Of a stretch of DNA of 64,000 nt, positions 35,575-47,609 are shown in pieces. The first letter of the stretch is position 1, and each line of letters starts with the position of its first letter. Both the position numbers and the translations under genes were made by a program. This DNA is from Vesta saturnalis. Taxonomy: Eukaryota > Arthropoda > Insecta > Coleoptera > Lampyridae. The DNA is taken from positions 801,001-865,000 of the forward strand of contig JARFJB010002137.1 in the NCBI GenBank assembly GCA_036346205.1, read 5' to 3'. Below the pieces are notes generated by a model. The model saw only the letters and a program-made list of their open reading frames with translations. It did not search any database and was not told the DNA's origin.

Positions 35575-37560
35575 GAACGAATAAAAAAGGAGGTGGTTTA
35601 CTGATATTTTACAAGAAAGAGCTAGAATTCAACGTAATTAATACAAATACTCATGAATGTGATTGTTTAAAACGAATTTTTGAACTACCGAATACCAACA
35701 TGATTTTTGTTTATCGTGCACCCAGCACAAATATTTCTAATTTTTTAATGGAACTAGAGTCACTCATTAATGTAAATGAATATTACGCGGTGCTAATAGG
35801 AGATATAAACATTAATTTGCTCGACAACGATTCAAGAACTAATGCAAAATATGAAACATTATTATATTCAAATGGTCTCATTTCTGCAATTAATTCCGTA
35901 ACTAGGGAGGAGATTCGAGAAGGGATGTTAGTTAAAGCTACGTGATACATCATAAAATCTCGGACCATTATCCAATATGCATAAATCTAAACCTAGGAAC
36001 ACACGAACATAACAAGAGAGAAAATTTAAAAAAAATTAATAGTCAAAAAGTAACTCAATTAATACGACAAAGACACTGGAATGAAGAAAGAAACCAAGAC
36101 ATTTACAAATTTGCGATCAACATCATAACTAGCATGAACAAACATATATAGTCAGTGTATTACGCTACCGAATCAAAACAATAACTTAAAATATAAACAG
36201 AGAAAAAGAAAACAACGTCTAAATGAAGACCTGTTTACAAAAATCAAAGAACGAGATATACTGTTTAAGCGATGAAAATCTAATCCCAGTAATACCGCAA
36301 TTAAAGATGCCTACAAAAAATTTTGAAACACATTAAATAATGAAATTAGGAATAATAAACATCAGATAATTAGCGATAAGTTTAAAAAACTCAAGATCCA
36401 TGTATGATTTGGAATGACAATAACAGTATATTGTACAGAAAAGAAAATAAAAGCGTGGAGGAGAAAATAGTAAATGCTTTTGGACAATCGTGTAATGCAA
36501 CTGACATAGTTCACAGTTTTTCCAATGTATTTGTAGAACAATCGAGAACTTACAAAAACAATACGATCATAACGTACACGAAAATATTGGAACTCAAACA
36601 CTAAATTGCAGGTTTATATACCATTTTCAACACCGAAATAAATAGAAATTATTATATAAGGGCTAAAAAAACATAAATCAGTAGAGTACGATGTGATAAG
36701 AGCAATAGACCTACAGAATTGTCATAATATATTTGGATATTTATTATCCCAACTAATAAATTTAACATTAAAACGCAGTGTGTTCCCTGACATGTTTAAA
36801 ATTGGTATTATAAGACCCATATACAAAAAAGGAATTACAAAAGACTATAAGTACAGACCCATATGTATACTTTCAACATTGAGAAGGTAATGGAAATTTA
36901 TATTGCTAGACATCTCAAAAAATATATGAAGGACAATAACATAATAAACAACAATTAACTCGGCTTCCAAGAACTGCTGAGCAAATTCAACGACGACATA
37001 AATTACAACTTAAATAAAGGTAACAACGTGATAGGAATATGCATAGCCTCAAATGCTTTGATACTGTGAATCACGAAATACTGCCGAAGTACCTTCAGAA
37101 ACACGGAATCATAGGAAAAGAACTACACTGGTTTAGAAGTTATTTACAAAACAGACAGTTTGTAGTGAAAGTGTGCAACGTTATGAGTGAACTAAAAGAG
37201 TGTCCAAATGGTGCACCCCAGGGCAGAAATCTAGGACCCATCCTGTTCCTGTTATATGTGTATTAAAAACGTGTAAACTATATATGTACGCTGATGACGC
37301 AGTGGTGCTAGGTAGAAACAAAAACCCAAACAAATGTGAAATAGACACGCAAAACGATATGAACATAATTCTCAAATGGCTACACGGAAAAGGCTTGTAT
37401 AAATCTAAAGCAGTGTCAATGCTATTTAGAACCCCTCAAATGTATCTACCTCAACAGTTGAACATTAAACTTCACAACTGTTCTTCTAGAGAGTTTACTA
37501 TAGGTTATCCCTCCCTTACTGTTCTTTTATTTCTAAAACTTGTCTCCTTTTCCTTTTGAT
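35575..37560 (+). pseudogene. LINE endonuclease end and reverse transcriptase
   Basis: Continues the 31430 fragment: KKGGGLLIFYKKEL, MIFVYRAPSTN, YAVLIGDININLL (endonuclease GD.N block), SDHYPICINL (the SDH block, near 35955). The reverse transcriptase follows: KIGIIRPIYKKG (36795-), RPICIL, CFDTVNHEILPKYL (37051-), WFRSYLQNRQF, GAPQGRNLGPILFLLYV, and after a shift YADDAVVLGR (37285-) with the catalytic Asp pair. Many stops make it inactive. It is typical of jockey/CR1-type LINEs; I do not assign a clade. Confidence 0.75.
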
Positions 37561-38117
37561 GTTGTGTTTCCATTTTTATGTCTTTAGTCCCTGTACTTTG
37601 TTATTGATATCAGTTTATTGTATTTTAACATCGCTTTTTGTCTCGCCTCCCTCATTATTGGTAATAATTTCTTGCGCTCTTCCTGTACTTTCGAAAAATC
37701 TTTGTTTATCCATATCTTCGTAATAATTTTGCTTTCTTTAGTATTTCAATTTTCTTAAAATATTTATTCAATTTAATGAGTATGTGTCTTTTTCTTCCTA
37801 CCTTGTACTTCCCTAATCTAGCATAATCGTCTAACTCATTTTCAGTTATATTAATACCTATATTAAACATCACTACAGATATTTTTCCCATATTTCACTC
37901 ATTTCTTCTCTTTCTGTGTCTTGTATTCCTGTTATCAGGATTCTTTTCTAACTTCTTTCTCTAAATGTTCAATTCTTATTTCCTGTTTTCCTATTGTCTC
38001 CTTCCTGTTTATTTTGTAATTTAATTACCTTCGCGTCCTTGGCTATCTCTTCGAACTTCGTATCATTTCATCCAACCTGTTTCTTATTTGTTTTAATAAC
38101 TCTTTAACATTATCCAT
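37430..38117 (-). pseudogene. LINE ORF1-like remnant (coiled coil)
   Basis: Reads from MDNVKELLKQIRNRLDEM at 38117, through a lysine- and glutamate-rich stretch, to NIGINITENELDDYARLGKY, GRKRHILIKLNKYFKKIEIL (37850-37740) and an RKKLLPIMREARQKAM tail (about 37665-37620). This matches the ORF1/coiled-coil proteins that accompany insect LINEs. It is on the opposite strand to the LINE on its left and so comes from a different insertion. Confidence 0.55.
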
Positions 38118-38639
38118 TTTCAGCAGTTTTGGTTGTAACCCTATAGAGTCAGAATTGGGTAAGACAAATTAATCGTTATTTTAATAAAAATTATTAAGAT
38201 AATGTTTAAATAATAATTCATTTTATTCCAGTTCTTAAAAATGTAAATAATCAGCACTTTTGCGTGCGCACCAGTACCCCCTTTCACGATGTGCAGAAAC
38301 GTTGCGACATTTCGTACCTAAAACCCCACTCATTCGCAAGGTTTATAAGCGAAATTATTGGCACTTTTGAATTAATTCTGTTTGTAGAACGCTTCTCTAC
38401 AAATACTCTGCTGCCTGTCCGTTTGTAATAATTTATTACACCTGAAATTCTCTATTCGAGAACATAACCGGCTGACCCGCTCTTAAAGCAATTTCATTTG
38501 AATTAAATAGAACTTATTGTTCTATAGGATTCTAACACTCCGAAGCATAACCAATTTTTACAAAAATAGTTGTAATACCTAGAAATTCCTGTTAACAAAC
38601 CATCCTTAAGAAATTAATTGACGTCAAAGAGATTTTGCG

Positions 38640-39060
38640 TATTATACTGGTCTTAGGTAGATTGACTGGTTAACACCGGCGGTCACCGGGATTGTTATAG
38701 GACTTCTTCTAGTTAATGGGGCTGATATAAGCCACGTCTGGTTGTCCGATCACGCGCTGTAACCTCAGAAACGGCAATTTACAAATCCTACCTGAACCCC
38801 TATATATAGTTCTATATATTGAAAGTCTCCGATACAGCTTTGAATAAATAGAATCTCTAAGATTCGTTAATTTAGACTATTGAGCCCACTGGCTTGGCTA
38901 TTAACGAAATTATGAACGAGCACCCGATATATCCTGAATCCCCTGTATATAGTTCTATATATTCAAAGTTCCGTTACAGCTTTGAATAAATAGAATCTCT
39001 AGAATTTGTTGATTTAGCTCGAGCTCCTTGCTTGCTATCAACACTTATAATTTATTCCTC
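38640..39060. repeat. Two direct repeats of a possible LTR segment
   Basis: The block CCTATATATAGTTCTATATA... TACAGCTTTGAATAAATAGAATCTC occurs twice (38812-38880 and 38943-39010) about 130 bp apart. TATA-like and AATAAA elements within one unit are typical of LTRs, so this may be the remains of a solo LTR with an internal duplication. Confidence 0.4.
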
Positions 39061-39079
39061 CTGTATATCACAAAAATCC

Positions 39080-40220
39080 ACCTGAATATCAAGTCCAAAT
39101 TATTACCGGAAAAAACCTGAATTGTGTAAAAATTTAAATTTATACAACTAACAGAAAGTAAATTTTACGTTTTACTTCGAAGTAAAAGAATTTCTATTTT
39201 ACAATAAGAAATCAAATAGATTAAAGAAATTTATTTGCGCTTAGCTATTAAAACTTTAAGATAATTATTCTTAGAGAAAATCCATTTCCATATTCGCTAA
39301 TAAGTAGCCCCATTCAATTAAAGTGTAAGGAATCATCCTCTTTATGCAAATAAAACGAAGGTCAACGTTCTATTTTAATAGTTTGAATGAACTCATCAAT
39401 TTGTGACAACACATTGTTCGAAAATATTCCTGTATCACATGAACCATTACAAACTTTAAATTGCGAATTCCAAACGTTGAATAACCCCTTGTACATATTT
39501 GATTGTGTATATTATTTATAATTAATTTAGAATTAGTCTTTCCCTTAGTCCGTGTGGGCTGCCCAGAAATAAAAGAAGTTCAAGTGAAACATCAAATGAC
39601 AGTTAAAAACTGTAAAGACTAAGAAGAACATTACGAATAGTGAAAAAAACAAAATTATTCAAAATATTTTTATTTACATAGCAGTACTAAGAAGCAGTGT
39701 AGAAAGTCCAAAATATAATAAAACATAAACCAAATCTCTACACATAGTTTTTTTAGAGATAAGTCTGAGAATGTATGTTACTAACAATATGTTTTATTAC
39801 TATTTACAGTACAGGTTTTTTAGTGAGCGCATAGAAATATTATTTAAGAACTAAACGTACAGTTGTATGACATGCAATTCATCTGAAATAAAAGATTTAA
39901 AACTTGATACATAAATTAGGTTTGTATTATATAATTGTAGCGCAATAAATATAGAAATTTTGAGACTTTGTGCTATTATTTAAGGTGTGTAATACTTATA
40001 ATTCTTCTAGTTTTGGTTAAAATTTGGCACGTGTGTAATGTATCATTTGTCAGTAGTGGACCAATTAGTAGGTACAAAAGTAAAAAATATGAAGTTTCTA
40101 GATAATACGTTACTCAAGTATAAACGTTCACAAATTACATATGTTTACAAATGGAAAACAAAGTATTACTTTCTTCCAACCCTTTACAATTTGAATTTAT
40201 AGTTGTGATGTGAATTTTCA
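39080..40220. other. No gene seen
   Basis: AT-rich sequence with no recognisable coding or repeat structure. Confidence 0.4.
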
Positions 40221-40224
40221 TGAA

Positions 40225-40740
40225 AGTGGAAACTAAAAACATTTGGTTGGACCACAACAAAGGATGTTTTCAACAACCCTCTAAAATATTCATGAGGTTT
40301 GTTAATGGTGAAGGTTTGATTTTGGTGGGAATAGTAAGTTAGCAGATTATCACGACAGCATGAACTCAGAGCTATTTGAGAAATGATTTGAAAAATGATT
40401 GAATCAATTGGAGGAACCATGATTATGGACGACGTTTCCTATCATTCCAGGAAAAAATAACGTGGCCACCAGCAAACTGGATAAATCACAAATAATTGTT
40501 AGTTGGTTAATAAAAAAATAAGATTCCAGGTAGATACCAGAAAAGCGGAACTGTTATAGCTGCCAAATAAGAATATTTCACAAAATCCTAATGATTTGGC
40601 GGCTACACATGGCCAAGAAGTGCCAAAATTACCACTACCACTTAAACCCTATAGAACTAATATATTCAAGTTACACCAATCACGTTCTGATTATAGTGAC
40701 AAAATTCTCTAAGGGAAAATACCGGTAAAATCCCTGGAGG
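40225..40740 (+). pseudogene. DDE_3-like transposase fragment, second relic
   Basis: Plus-strand text reads SKLADYHDSMNSELFEK near 40330, ESIGGTMIMDDVSYHSRKK near 40405, and LPLPLKPYRTNIFKLHQSRSDYSDKI near 40630. These are the ADYHG.M..E, I.MDNA.YHS and LPP..NPIEL blocks of the family also present at 10880-12240. Frames are broken. Confidence 0.6.
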
Positions 40741-41129
40741 TTTGTCACTTTCAATCAATACCTTCTCTTATTTCAAATTCTAACTACATAAAGAATGTAC
40801 AGTGATGTACGATTATAGAAACATCACTACTCTCAACAAACTTTATTTGGGAAATAGTCTTATCAATACATCTCGGAAGTAGTAATGGGGCACTTGTCGC
40901 CGCCATTTTGTTTTTGGCGTCATTTGACCTTGGGGTTTTCACGGGGCAAGGTCATGGAGTTGGCATTGAGCTCGGCGTTGGAGTTGGCCTTGGGAATGTT
41001 CAATGCCTTAATTTCGTATTTTGACCTTGAGGCTGACCTCAAGCTTGGCATTAGAGTTGGCCTTGGGCTTGCCCTTGGAGTTACCCTTGGACTAGCGAAG
41101 GTCAGAACCAAAATCTGTTCAGCGAAAAT

Positions 41130-41440
41130 TTGAAATTTTCTAATAAGGGGCCCTAATGGTAACTTGTAAGACAGGTGTGGGAACTTGTTCTCGAGCCTTC
41201 GCTCCCGCTTGTCGCGGCCACCATTGGCTGGAAATGGCATTCTAATAAAGGGTTCTAATGCTAACCTATACGACAGGTATAGGAACTTGTGTTAGGGTCT
41301 GCACCCCTTGTCGCGGCCCCCATTGGCTGGAAATAGCATTCTAATAAGGGGGCCCTATTGCTAACTTGTAAGACAGGTATATGAACATGTGTCAGGGTCT
41401 CTGCACCCCTTGTTGCGAAACTTGAATTTGAGTCGCCATC
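41130..41440. repeat. Three ~115-bp subterminal units of the Polinton-like family
   Basis: Each unit holds TTCTAATAAGGGGGCCCTA, GCTAACTTGTAAGACAGGT, AGGAACTTGTGTTAGGGTCT and CCCCTTGTCGCGGCCCCCAT with small changes. Four related units are at 51530-52040; inverted units are at 4690-4860 and 5760-5930. Confidence 0.75.
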
Positions 41441-41580
41441 TAGTTGTGTATGGACTAATAAATATCTTCTATAATGAAGGTGGAGCCTTCTAGGACTAAT
41501 TTGGACTGATTGTGGCGCCATCTAGCGGTAAATTTTTTAACTAGCGAATGTTCTCTGTAATAGAAGTTGATCGTACGCAT

Positions 41581-41589
41581 CTCTCTCTT

Positions 41590-41626
<37 letters not shown>
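41581..41626. repeat. (CT)n microsatellite
   Basis: A CT/TTTC-rich run within the inner terminal block of E2. Confidence 0.9.
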
Positions 41627-41628
<2 letters not shown>

Positions 41629-42450
41629 AGTTTGTACCGTTTCTCTCTCTCGTCTTTCTCGGCTCTTTCTCAAACAAACGAATCAATTAATCAAATCAAA
41701 TTAATTAATTAAGTAAATCAATCTCAAACAAATCATGCTGGATTAAATCAAACAATCAGAGCAATCACAAGCAATCATTTCAATCTCAATAAAATCAAAT
41801 CATAACTTACTGCTTGCGAAAATACTTATTTAGTTTAATTACCACTTGCTTGCTAAAAATCAACCACAATTCAAAAATACCTAATTGATATAACGGAAAT
41901 AAAAAGATAAAAAGCTTTAATGGTTTATTATATGCGAATCAATAACTTACAAAGTTTAAAACCCACAAATACGTACCCGCATAATGTTATTAATTAAAAA
42001 ATAGCGTACCACTCACACCTTTATCTAATTAACTAAACAAATGAGCTGAGATCGAGTCACATCTGACGCTATTACATAGTTGGATTTATGACGTCCTCGT
42101 TCTCCTATAAGGATACTAATACATTAAAATCTTTATTGGCATTTTTTGTGAACAATATCAAGTAAAGTATATATTAAAAGTAATAAACACACCTTCAGAT
42201 GTGTTTTCCTTTCGGCTGTTCTAATAATAACTGTGCTGGAGAACTGAATAGTGAAATACTTCATACAGCTCACTAAACCCGCTTTGTGTTTTTACTAATG
42301 AATAGTTGATATAAAACTGGTTATTGGTTTCACCGTAATTAAGTGATTTTTAGAATGTAAACATACAAACCTAATTACCTCTATTACACTTTTTGTAAGT
42401 CTCTATTTTCTTCTCAGTTTTCGAATTCAGAGCTCCAGCCTAGCACCATC

Positions 42451-42774
42451 TTACCTGTTTGCTAAATACAACGATAATCGTATGTATATAATTATATGAT
42501 GCTGCCATAACTCAAAAATGTTTCTCACAATGTACCTGTTTCGGGTAACTTTCTCACTACAGGCTTTGTGCGTAGTGTACGCTTCTTGTTTCTGTAACCA
42601 CGCTCTAATATCTTCCGTAGGGGCAAATCTAAGCTCTTTTTTTGGCAGAAGTATCTCTGCTAAGACGGATGCGACGTCTGTTTCGGCGCCCCCACTCCAA
42701 ACTTCCCCGAACATTGACGAGTGCGCCCGCGTACAGGACCCAAGGCTAACAACATCTCGTTTCTCCCGTTTCAA
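42451..42774 (-). pseudogene. Maverick/Polinton integrase N-terminal fragment
   Basis: About 100 residues with SVLAEILLPKKELRFAPTED, IRAWLQKQEAYTTHKACSEK and TRNRYIVRNIFELWQ. The WL.KQ.AYTLHKP..K.F.RN pattern, followed by WQ.DL, precedes the catalytic core in Polinton/Maverick integrases (the group that includes the C. elegans F54H12.3 type). The reading ends at about 42480, before the catalytic residues. It lies inside the inverted ends of E2 and has no partner in the intact element at 20565. Confidence 0.65.
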
Positions 42775-43199
42775 ACTGTAAGTTAGTCCAATCAGTATTT
42801 TTGAACTGTAAGCTGGTTTTCGCAGGCTGTAAGTTATGATTTTATTGATTGAGATTGATTTGTGATTTGTTTGAGATTGATCTGCTTAATTGATTTGATT
42901 AATTGATCTGTTTGCTTGAGAACGAGACGGGGAAGACGAGAGAGAGTGGGGAGAAAACATTCATTAGTCCATACACCACTAGATAGCGCCACAAACAAGC
43001 CCTAATTAGTCCTAGAAATATACCGCTACGTGGCGCCACCTTCATTACAGAAAATATTCTCATTAGTCCATACACAGCTAAATTGCGACACAAGTTCAAC
43101 CAAGTCTCATCTAGGTAAAGATTAAAGAGTTCCCGTTGTTCGGCACGAATCTATTTCATTTCACGAAGGTATTTGCGTCTCCAAGAAACAATTTGGAGA

Positions 43200-43505
43200 A
43201 TATCAATTAGCATTGATTTTCGATTCACTTTTTCCTACGAAAAGTTAATTTCCTGTAGTGTCCTGTCTAGGTGCCGACTGAGACAATTGTGATCCATCAA
43301 CGTCTTCTTTTAGTACCGCTACTATTTTGTTGAGGGTAGAAATTTCTTTATTGAAGTAGAAGGAATGGATTTTTCTTCTAATATGGAATTTTTCTTCTTC
43401 ACTTAAACGTTGATTTTTTCTTCCCGCTGAACAAGCCGGTTCTTTCAAACACCCTCCTTTTGTTCTTTCAATAATCTGTATACTGCTGACTTCCCCCTCC
43501 TGTCA
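43200..43505 (-). pseudogene. Transposase N-terminal fragment
   Basis: From 43448 the minus strand reads KEPACSAGRKNQRLSEEEKF, HIRRKIHSFYFNKEISTLNK and IVAVLKEDVDGS. A run of K/R.LSEE.K..IR..IH.FYF.KEIPT..KI is typical of the region in front of the DDE core in an insect DDE_3 group. No catalytic motifs follow. Confidence 0.5.
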
Positions 43506-43509
43506 TACT

Positions 43510-45240
43510 AGAACTCATTTCTACTATACTATCTACACTATTTGTCGGATTTTGATACTTTAAGGCATTATGTACATTCGGAATGATAATTTACTCATTC
43601 TCAGAAAGCGAACTAAGTTTCAAACTTTTTGCTGGAGACAATCGGAACAAATGTGGCAATTGCATCTTAACGCATTAAGTGAGTTATATTTCTAATTTAC
43701 ATATAATTAGATGTTATGTTAGCTGCTTCAGTATAGAGACGACTGTATTAATTCAATCTCAAACAATTTGTACGTAACTAACAAAGATAGAGCTTTCGCT
43801 TCATTTCTTATTAAATGGAATGCTAAATTCTAAATGGATGTACCTAAATTTAAAACAAAAACATGATAATGAGGTCACAAACGGTTTCTCTGCTGAAACT
43901 TGAAAATGATTAAATGCACGTTAACAAACATTATTTGGTTTAATAAAAAAAACTTGCAGATTACTTAGACAAAGACTTAGATATTAAATCACTTAATTTT
44001 TTTTTTTTGTATAGGTCATAACTACAATTTAAAATATATTTCTTGAATATTTTATACGACAATAAGAAACAGAACCTTACAGAATATATATTTAATAAGT
44101 ACCCCACTGACCTGTCGCTGTCAAGATGATTTATTACTCTCTCATATTCTGGGACGTACTTTAGTTATTTCTGTTAAGCCCTTACTTTGATAGGAATGTG
44201 GTATACATTTCAAATTTGTCATATCTTTATCAACTATCATGGTAATATTATTTACATTTGTTTGATATCAGAGTTAAAATATTATCTAACATAATATCGA
44301 GGATATCCAAATTGAGAAAATATATTCTTGCGTTGTATTATAACTACGTACTTTAGAAGCTTTGTTTAGGTAAAGAGCAATCATATTCTCTTCATACGGG
44401 TATTAGTTTTATTGTGAAACAATCAGCTCTTGACAACTATTTATTGTCGTTCTTCTAAACTGGTCAATTCTATAAGGTATAGTTAAAGTAGTTTTGAATA
44501 ATTATATTATATTATGTGAAATGCGTTTTTTTATCGGTATAACTTGAGTATTCTCCAAATCTCAGTGTAAATTCTTTTGATTTATATACTTTCTTGTTTT
44601 ATAATAAATTTAATGTGATTTATACTTATTTAAAGAAATATGTATTTCGGATCATACAAGAATAAAAATTGTGATATTTTCTTAGGTACAAACATACTAT
44701 ATATACACTCTCCGCATCAAAGTTCACAATGTTAACAGATCATAATTTATATGACGGTCTAACTATAAAATTAATGAAAGTTATATAGAGATGAAAATTA
44801 TCAAGGATATTACAGGATTATATTAAAAGTACAAGAGAGCCATGTGCCTTCTAGCAACCATAAAAATTTTATTAGAATTTCTGTGGTCCTATTGGCTAAT
44901 ATCTAAAAAGGGAATAGGAAAAATAATGGAAACGCTGGGAAAGAGGGTTGCAGCAAAGACCAGTAATAAATTTTACTCGAGATAAAACACAATGGCATCC
45001 TAGGGTGAATTCGGAATAATAGCTGATTTCCCATAACTATTTCTTTGCGTTATTTATGTACAGTCTTTTTACATAACTAATCTGATTTGGTAGGAAATAA
45101 ATTAAATATTTTATTCAAAGGATTCCGCTTAGGTTTAAGTTATAAAATATTAAACAGGTTATAACACAAAGAAAAAAAGAGTATCTGACAATAAATTTGA
45201 AATGTAAACTTCCATATAAATTTTATTATTACATCAAGAA
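43510..45240. other. No gene seen
   Basis: AT-rich DNA with no coding family recognised on either strand. Confidence 0.4.
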
Positions 45241-45244
45241 ATGC

Positions 45245-45251
<7 letters not shown>

Positions 45252-45325
<74 letters not shown>
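45252..45325. repeat. (TA)n microsatellite
   Basis: About 74 bases of uninterrupted TA. Confidence 0.95.
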
Positions 45326-45328
<3 letters not shown>

Positions 45329-45498
45329 TTATTTAAATGCGGAAAGATTTGCTTATTTAGAAGACTAATCCAGATACGCTTTTGTTGATTTAAGAAAATG
45401 CATGGCTCACTAGATATTTGTAAAAAAATGTAAAATTCTCCAAAATCGTTTCAGCGCTTTAATTCGTTTATTTCTAAAGATAGATAAAAACTGTTTAG

Positions 45499-47067
45499 AT
45501 ACAATTTTTAGATAATTTTGTGCCGAATAACATCACCGTATTATTTTTTTAATTTTGCTTAGCATTTTAAAGTTATGAATCAGATTGAATTTTTTTAAAT
45601 GAAAACCATAGCTGACTATGAGATATTTTAATAGCGCATTTTTTCTGATTGTAATGATGTATCACTTATTTTGATAAATAAAAGCACCATACACGTTTTT
45701 CTATTATTAGGTTTAACAAAAATCATATTTTGCCATGGAAAACAAAAATAAAGCAACTGAAGCGTGGTTTATCTTCATCTTTGACAGTTCATCCGTTAGT
45801 GTAATTCTTATCGATTTTGTCAGTGTGGAGTTGCTTTAGAAAATTAATTATGATGTTTGCAAATTTCGACAAACTTGATATGATCGAATATTACATCATT
45901 TGTAACAAAAACAGTCAACGAGCGGCCGAACGCTATTTTTTATTGTATTTTGATCGCCTCAACCATCTTTAGACACCTTCAAGGATTTATACAACAATTT
46001 AAAAGAGTGTGGAAGTTTTGTGAAGCCCAGAAATAGGGGTAATATTGATTGAAAAACGTGCAGATAAATCTTCTCTAGCTCACGCACTGTGAGAACTTTA
46101 GCAAAACATAAATACCATCCTTATAAATATTCAGTTGGACAGAAAGAAGATTAAATATTTGTAATTGGTTCATAAATATGTGTCATGAAAATAACAACTT
46201 TCCGATGAAGATCTTCTGGACCGACGAAACACATTTTACAAACTGTGGTATGTTCAATCGCCATAATGAACACCTGTGGGCCCAAGCAAATCCTCATCGT
46301 TTACAATAAAGACGACCTCGGATTAAGTTTGACTTCAATGTATGGTTCGCAACCTGTTGGGCCATTTATTTTTAATGGGACTTTAACTGGAAATCGATAT
46401 TTGCAATTTCTTAGGTAAGATTTTAACAATATCCTAGATGAATTAAATTTACAAACTCGTGCAAACATACAGTGGTATCAACATGACGGTGCCCCACCCC
46501 ACTATCAGGCCCAAGTTAAAAGATATTTAGATCAAATTTTTCTAAACTCGTGGATAGGCAGAAATGGTCCTGTTTTATGGGCTGCACGGTCCCCTGATCT
46601 TTCACCTCTAGACCTTTTTGTATTTGGAGTAATAAAAGATCTCGTATATGTGCGATCATATGCAACCCAGCAGGAGCTACAGGAAGCTGTTATTAATGCG
46701 TTTAACGGATTAAATGGGCGAAAAATTAGGAAAGCTGTTAACTCCGTGTTGAAAAGGTGTCGCATTTATGTCGATAATAATGGTGAACATTTCGAACACT
46801 TACTGTAAATTCCTTTCCATGGAAAGACATGATTTTTATTAAACCTAATAATAGAAAAACGTGTATTGCGCTTCTATTTATTAAAGTAAGCGATACAATC
46901 CTTACATCATTATAATCAGAAAAAAATGCACTATTAAAATATGTCATAGCCAACTATGGTGTTCATTAAAAAAATTCAATTTTGCGTCATAACTTGAAAA
47001 TGCTAAGCAAAGTTAAAAAACGAGTACGGTGACGTTATTCGGCACAAAATTATCTACAAATTGTATA
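45499..47067 (+). mobile_element. Long-TIR mariner-type element A
   Basis: About 250-bp inverted repeats (45499-45745 and 46810-47067) share ATAATTTTGTGCCGAATAAC, CTTAGCATTTT, and TTTTTCTATTATTAGGTTTA. Between them a decayed transposase reads on the plus strand. Length about 1.57 kb. Confidence 0.8.
45850..46808 (+). pseudogene. DD41D-type mariner transposase, decayed
   Basis: Starts at about MMFANFDKLDMIEYYIICNK (45850), then NSQRAAERYF and KHKYHPYKYSVGQKE in broken frames. The catalytic part has WTDETHF (first Asp, 46218-46238), YQHDGAPPHYQAQVKRYL (second Asp, 46475-) and ARSPDLSPLDLFVFG with the third Asp. I count 41 residues between the second and third Asp, the spacing reported for the DD41D (rosa) group. 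A C-terminal YVDNNGEHFEHLL ends at 46808. The catalytic half is nearly open, but upstream stops show decay. Confidence 0.75.
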
Positions 47068-47094
47068 TAAATAATTTTTATTAAAATATTTTTG

Positions 47095-47440
47095 ACCATA
47101 CAGGGTGCTTCATGTTATTGGAGCAAATTAAACTTTTTTAAATGAAACACCCTATATATTATTACATTTTTGGAAAGCCCTTAAGATACGCTTTCATTTG
47201 ATACCGAATTGTATGGTATATCTACTTTGGTTTTAAAGACATTCATTTTCGAAAAAATTATCCCACTTGCGGTCGCCGCCACTGATTTGTCAGGCGACTT
47301 TTGTTTATTTTAAAATAACAAAAAATTTTTGGTGGTCCTGTAGTATTTAGAAATATCTTAATTTTCAAATTTTTTTAATAATGTACAGGGCGTGTCACTG
47401 TTTAAAAAAACAACCTTTTTTTAATAATTTTTTTAAGTGG
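47095..47440. repeat. Possible mariner-type MITE tips
   Basis: TACAGGGTGCTTCAT near 47100 and GTACAGGGCGTGTCACTG near 47386 look like mariner-type termini, but both point the same way and an inverted pair was not found. A poly-C run of 14 lies near 47441-47454. Confidence 0.3.
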
Positions 47441-47609
47441 ACCCCCCCCCCCCCATGATGTTAGTTTCATATTCGATGCTTCATTTGATATTCTTTCTTT
47501 TTCATCAAGCATGTCTTACACCTAAAATTAATAATTTTCAAAATATTTACAGTTTGTGAAATTGCGATTGTAACACAAAAAGACTGAAAATAGAGGTATT
47601 AAGTTGGCC

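Larger units (their letters stand above)
40878..43110. mobile_element. Polinton-like fragment E2 with inverted ends
   Basis: The left end starts AGTAGTAATGGGGCACTTG, matching the first bases of the intact element at 20565. GGCGTCATTTGACC near 40916 matches the inverted terminus near 54010-54030. Subterminal ~115-bp units run 41130-41440, and the GCCATCTAGCGG...GATCGTACGCATC block at 41516-41585. Inverted counterparts of the inner blocks are at 42795-43100. A Maverick integrase fragment lies between. The right tip is missing. Confidence 0.6.
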
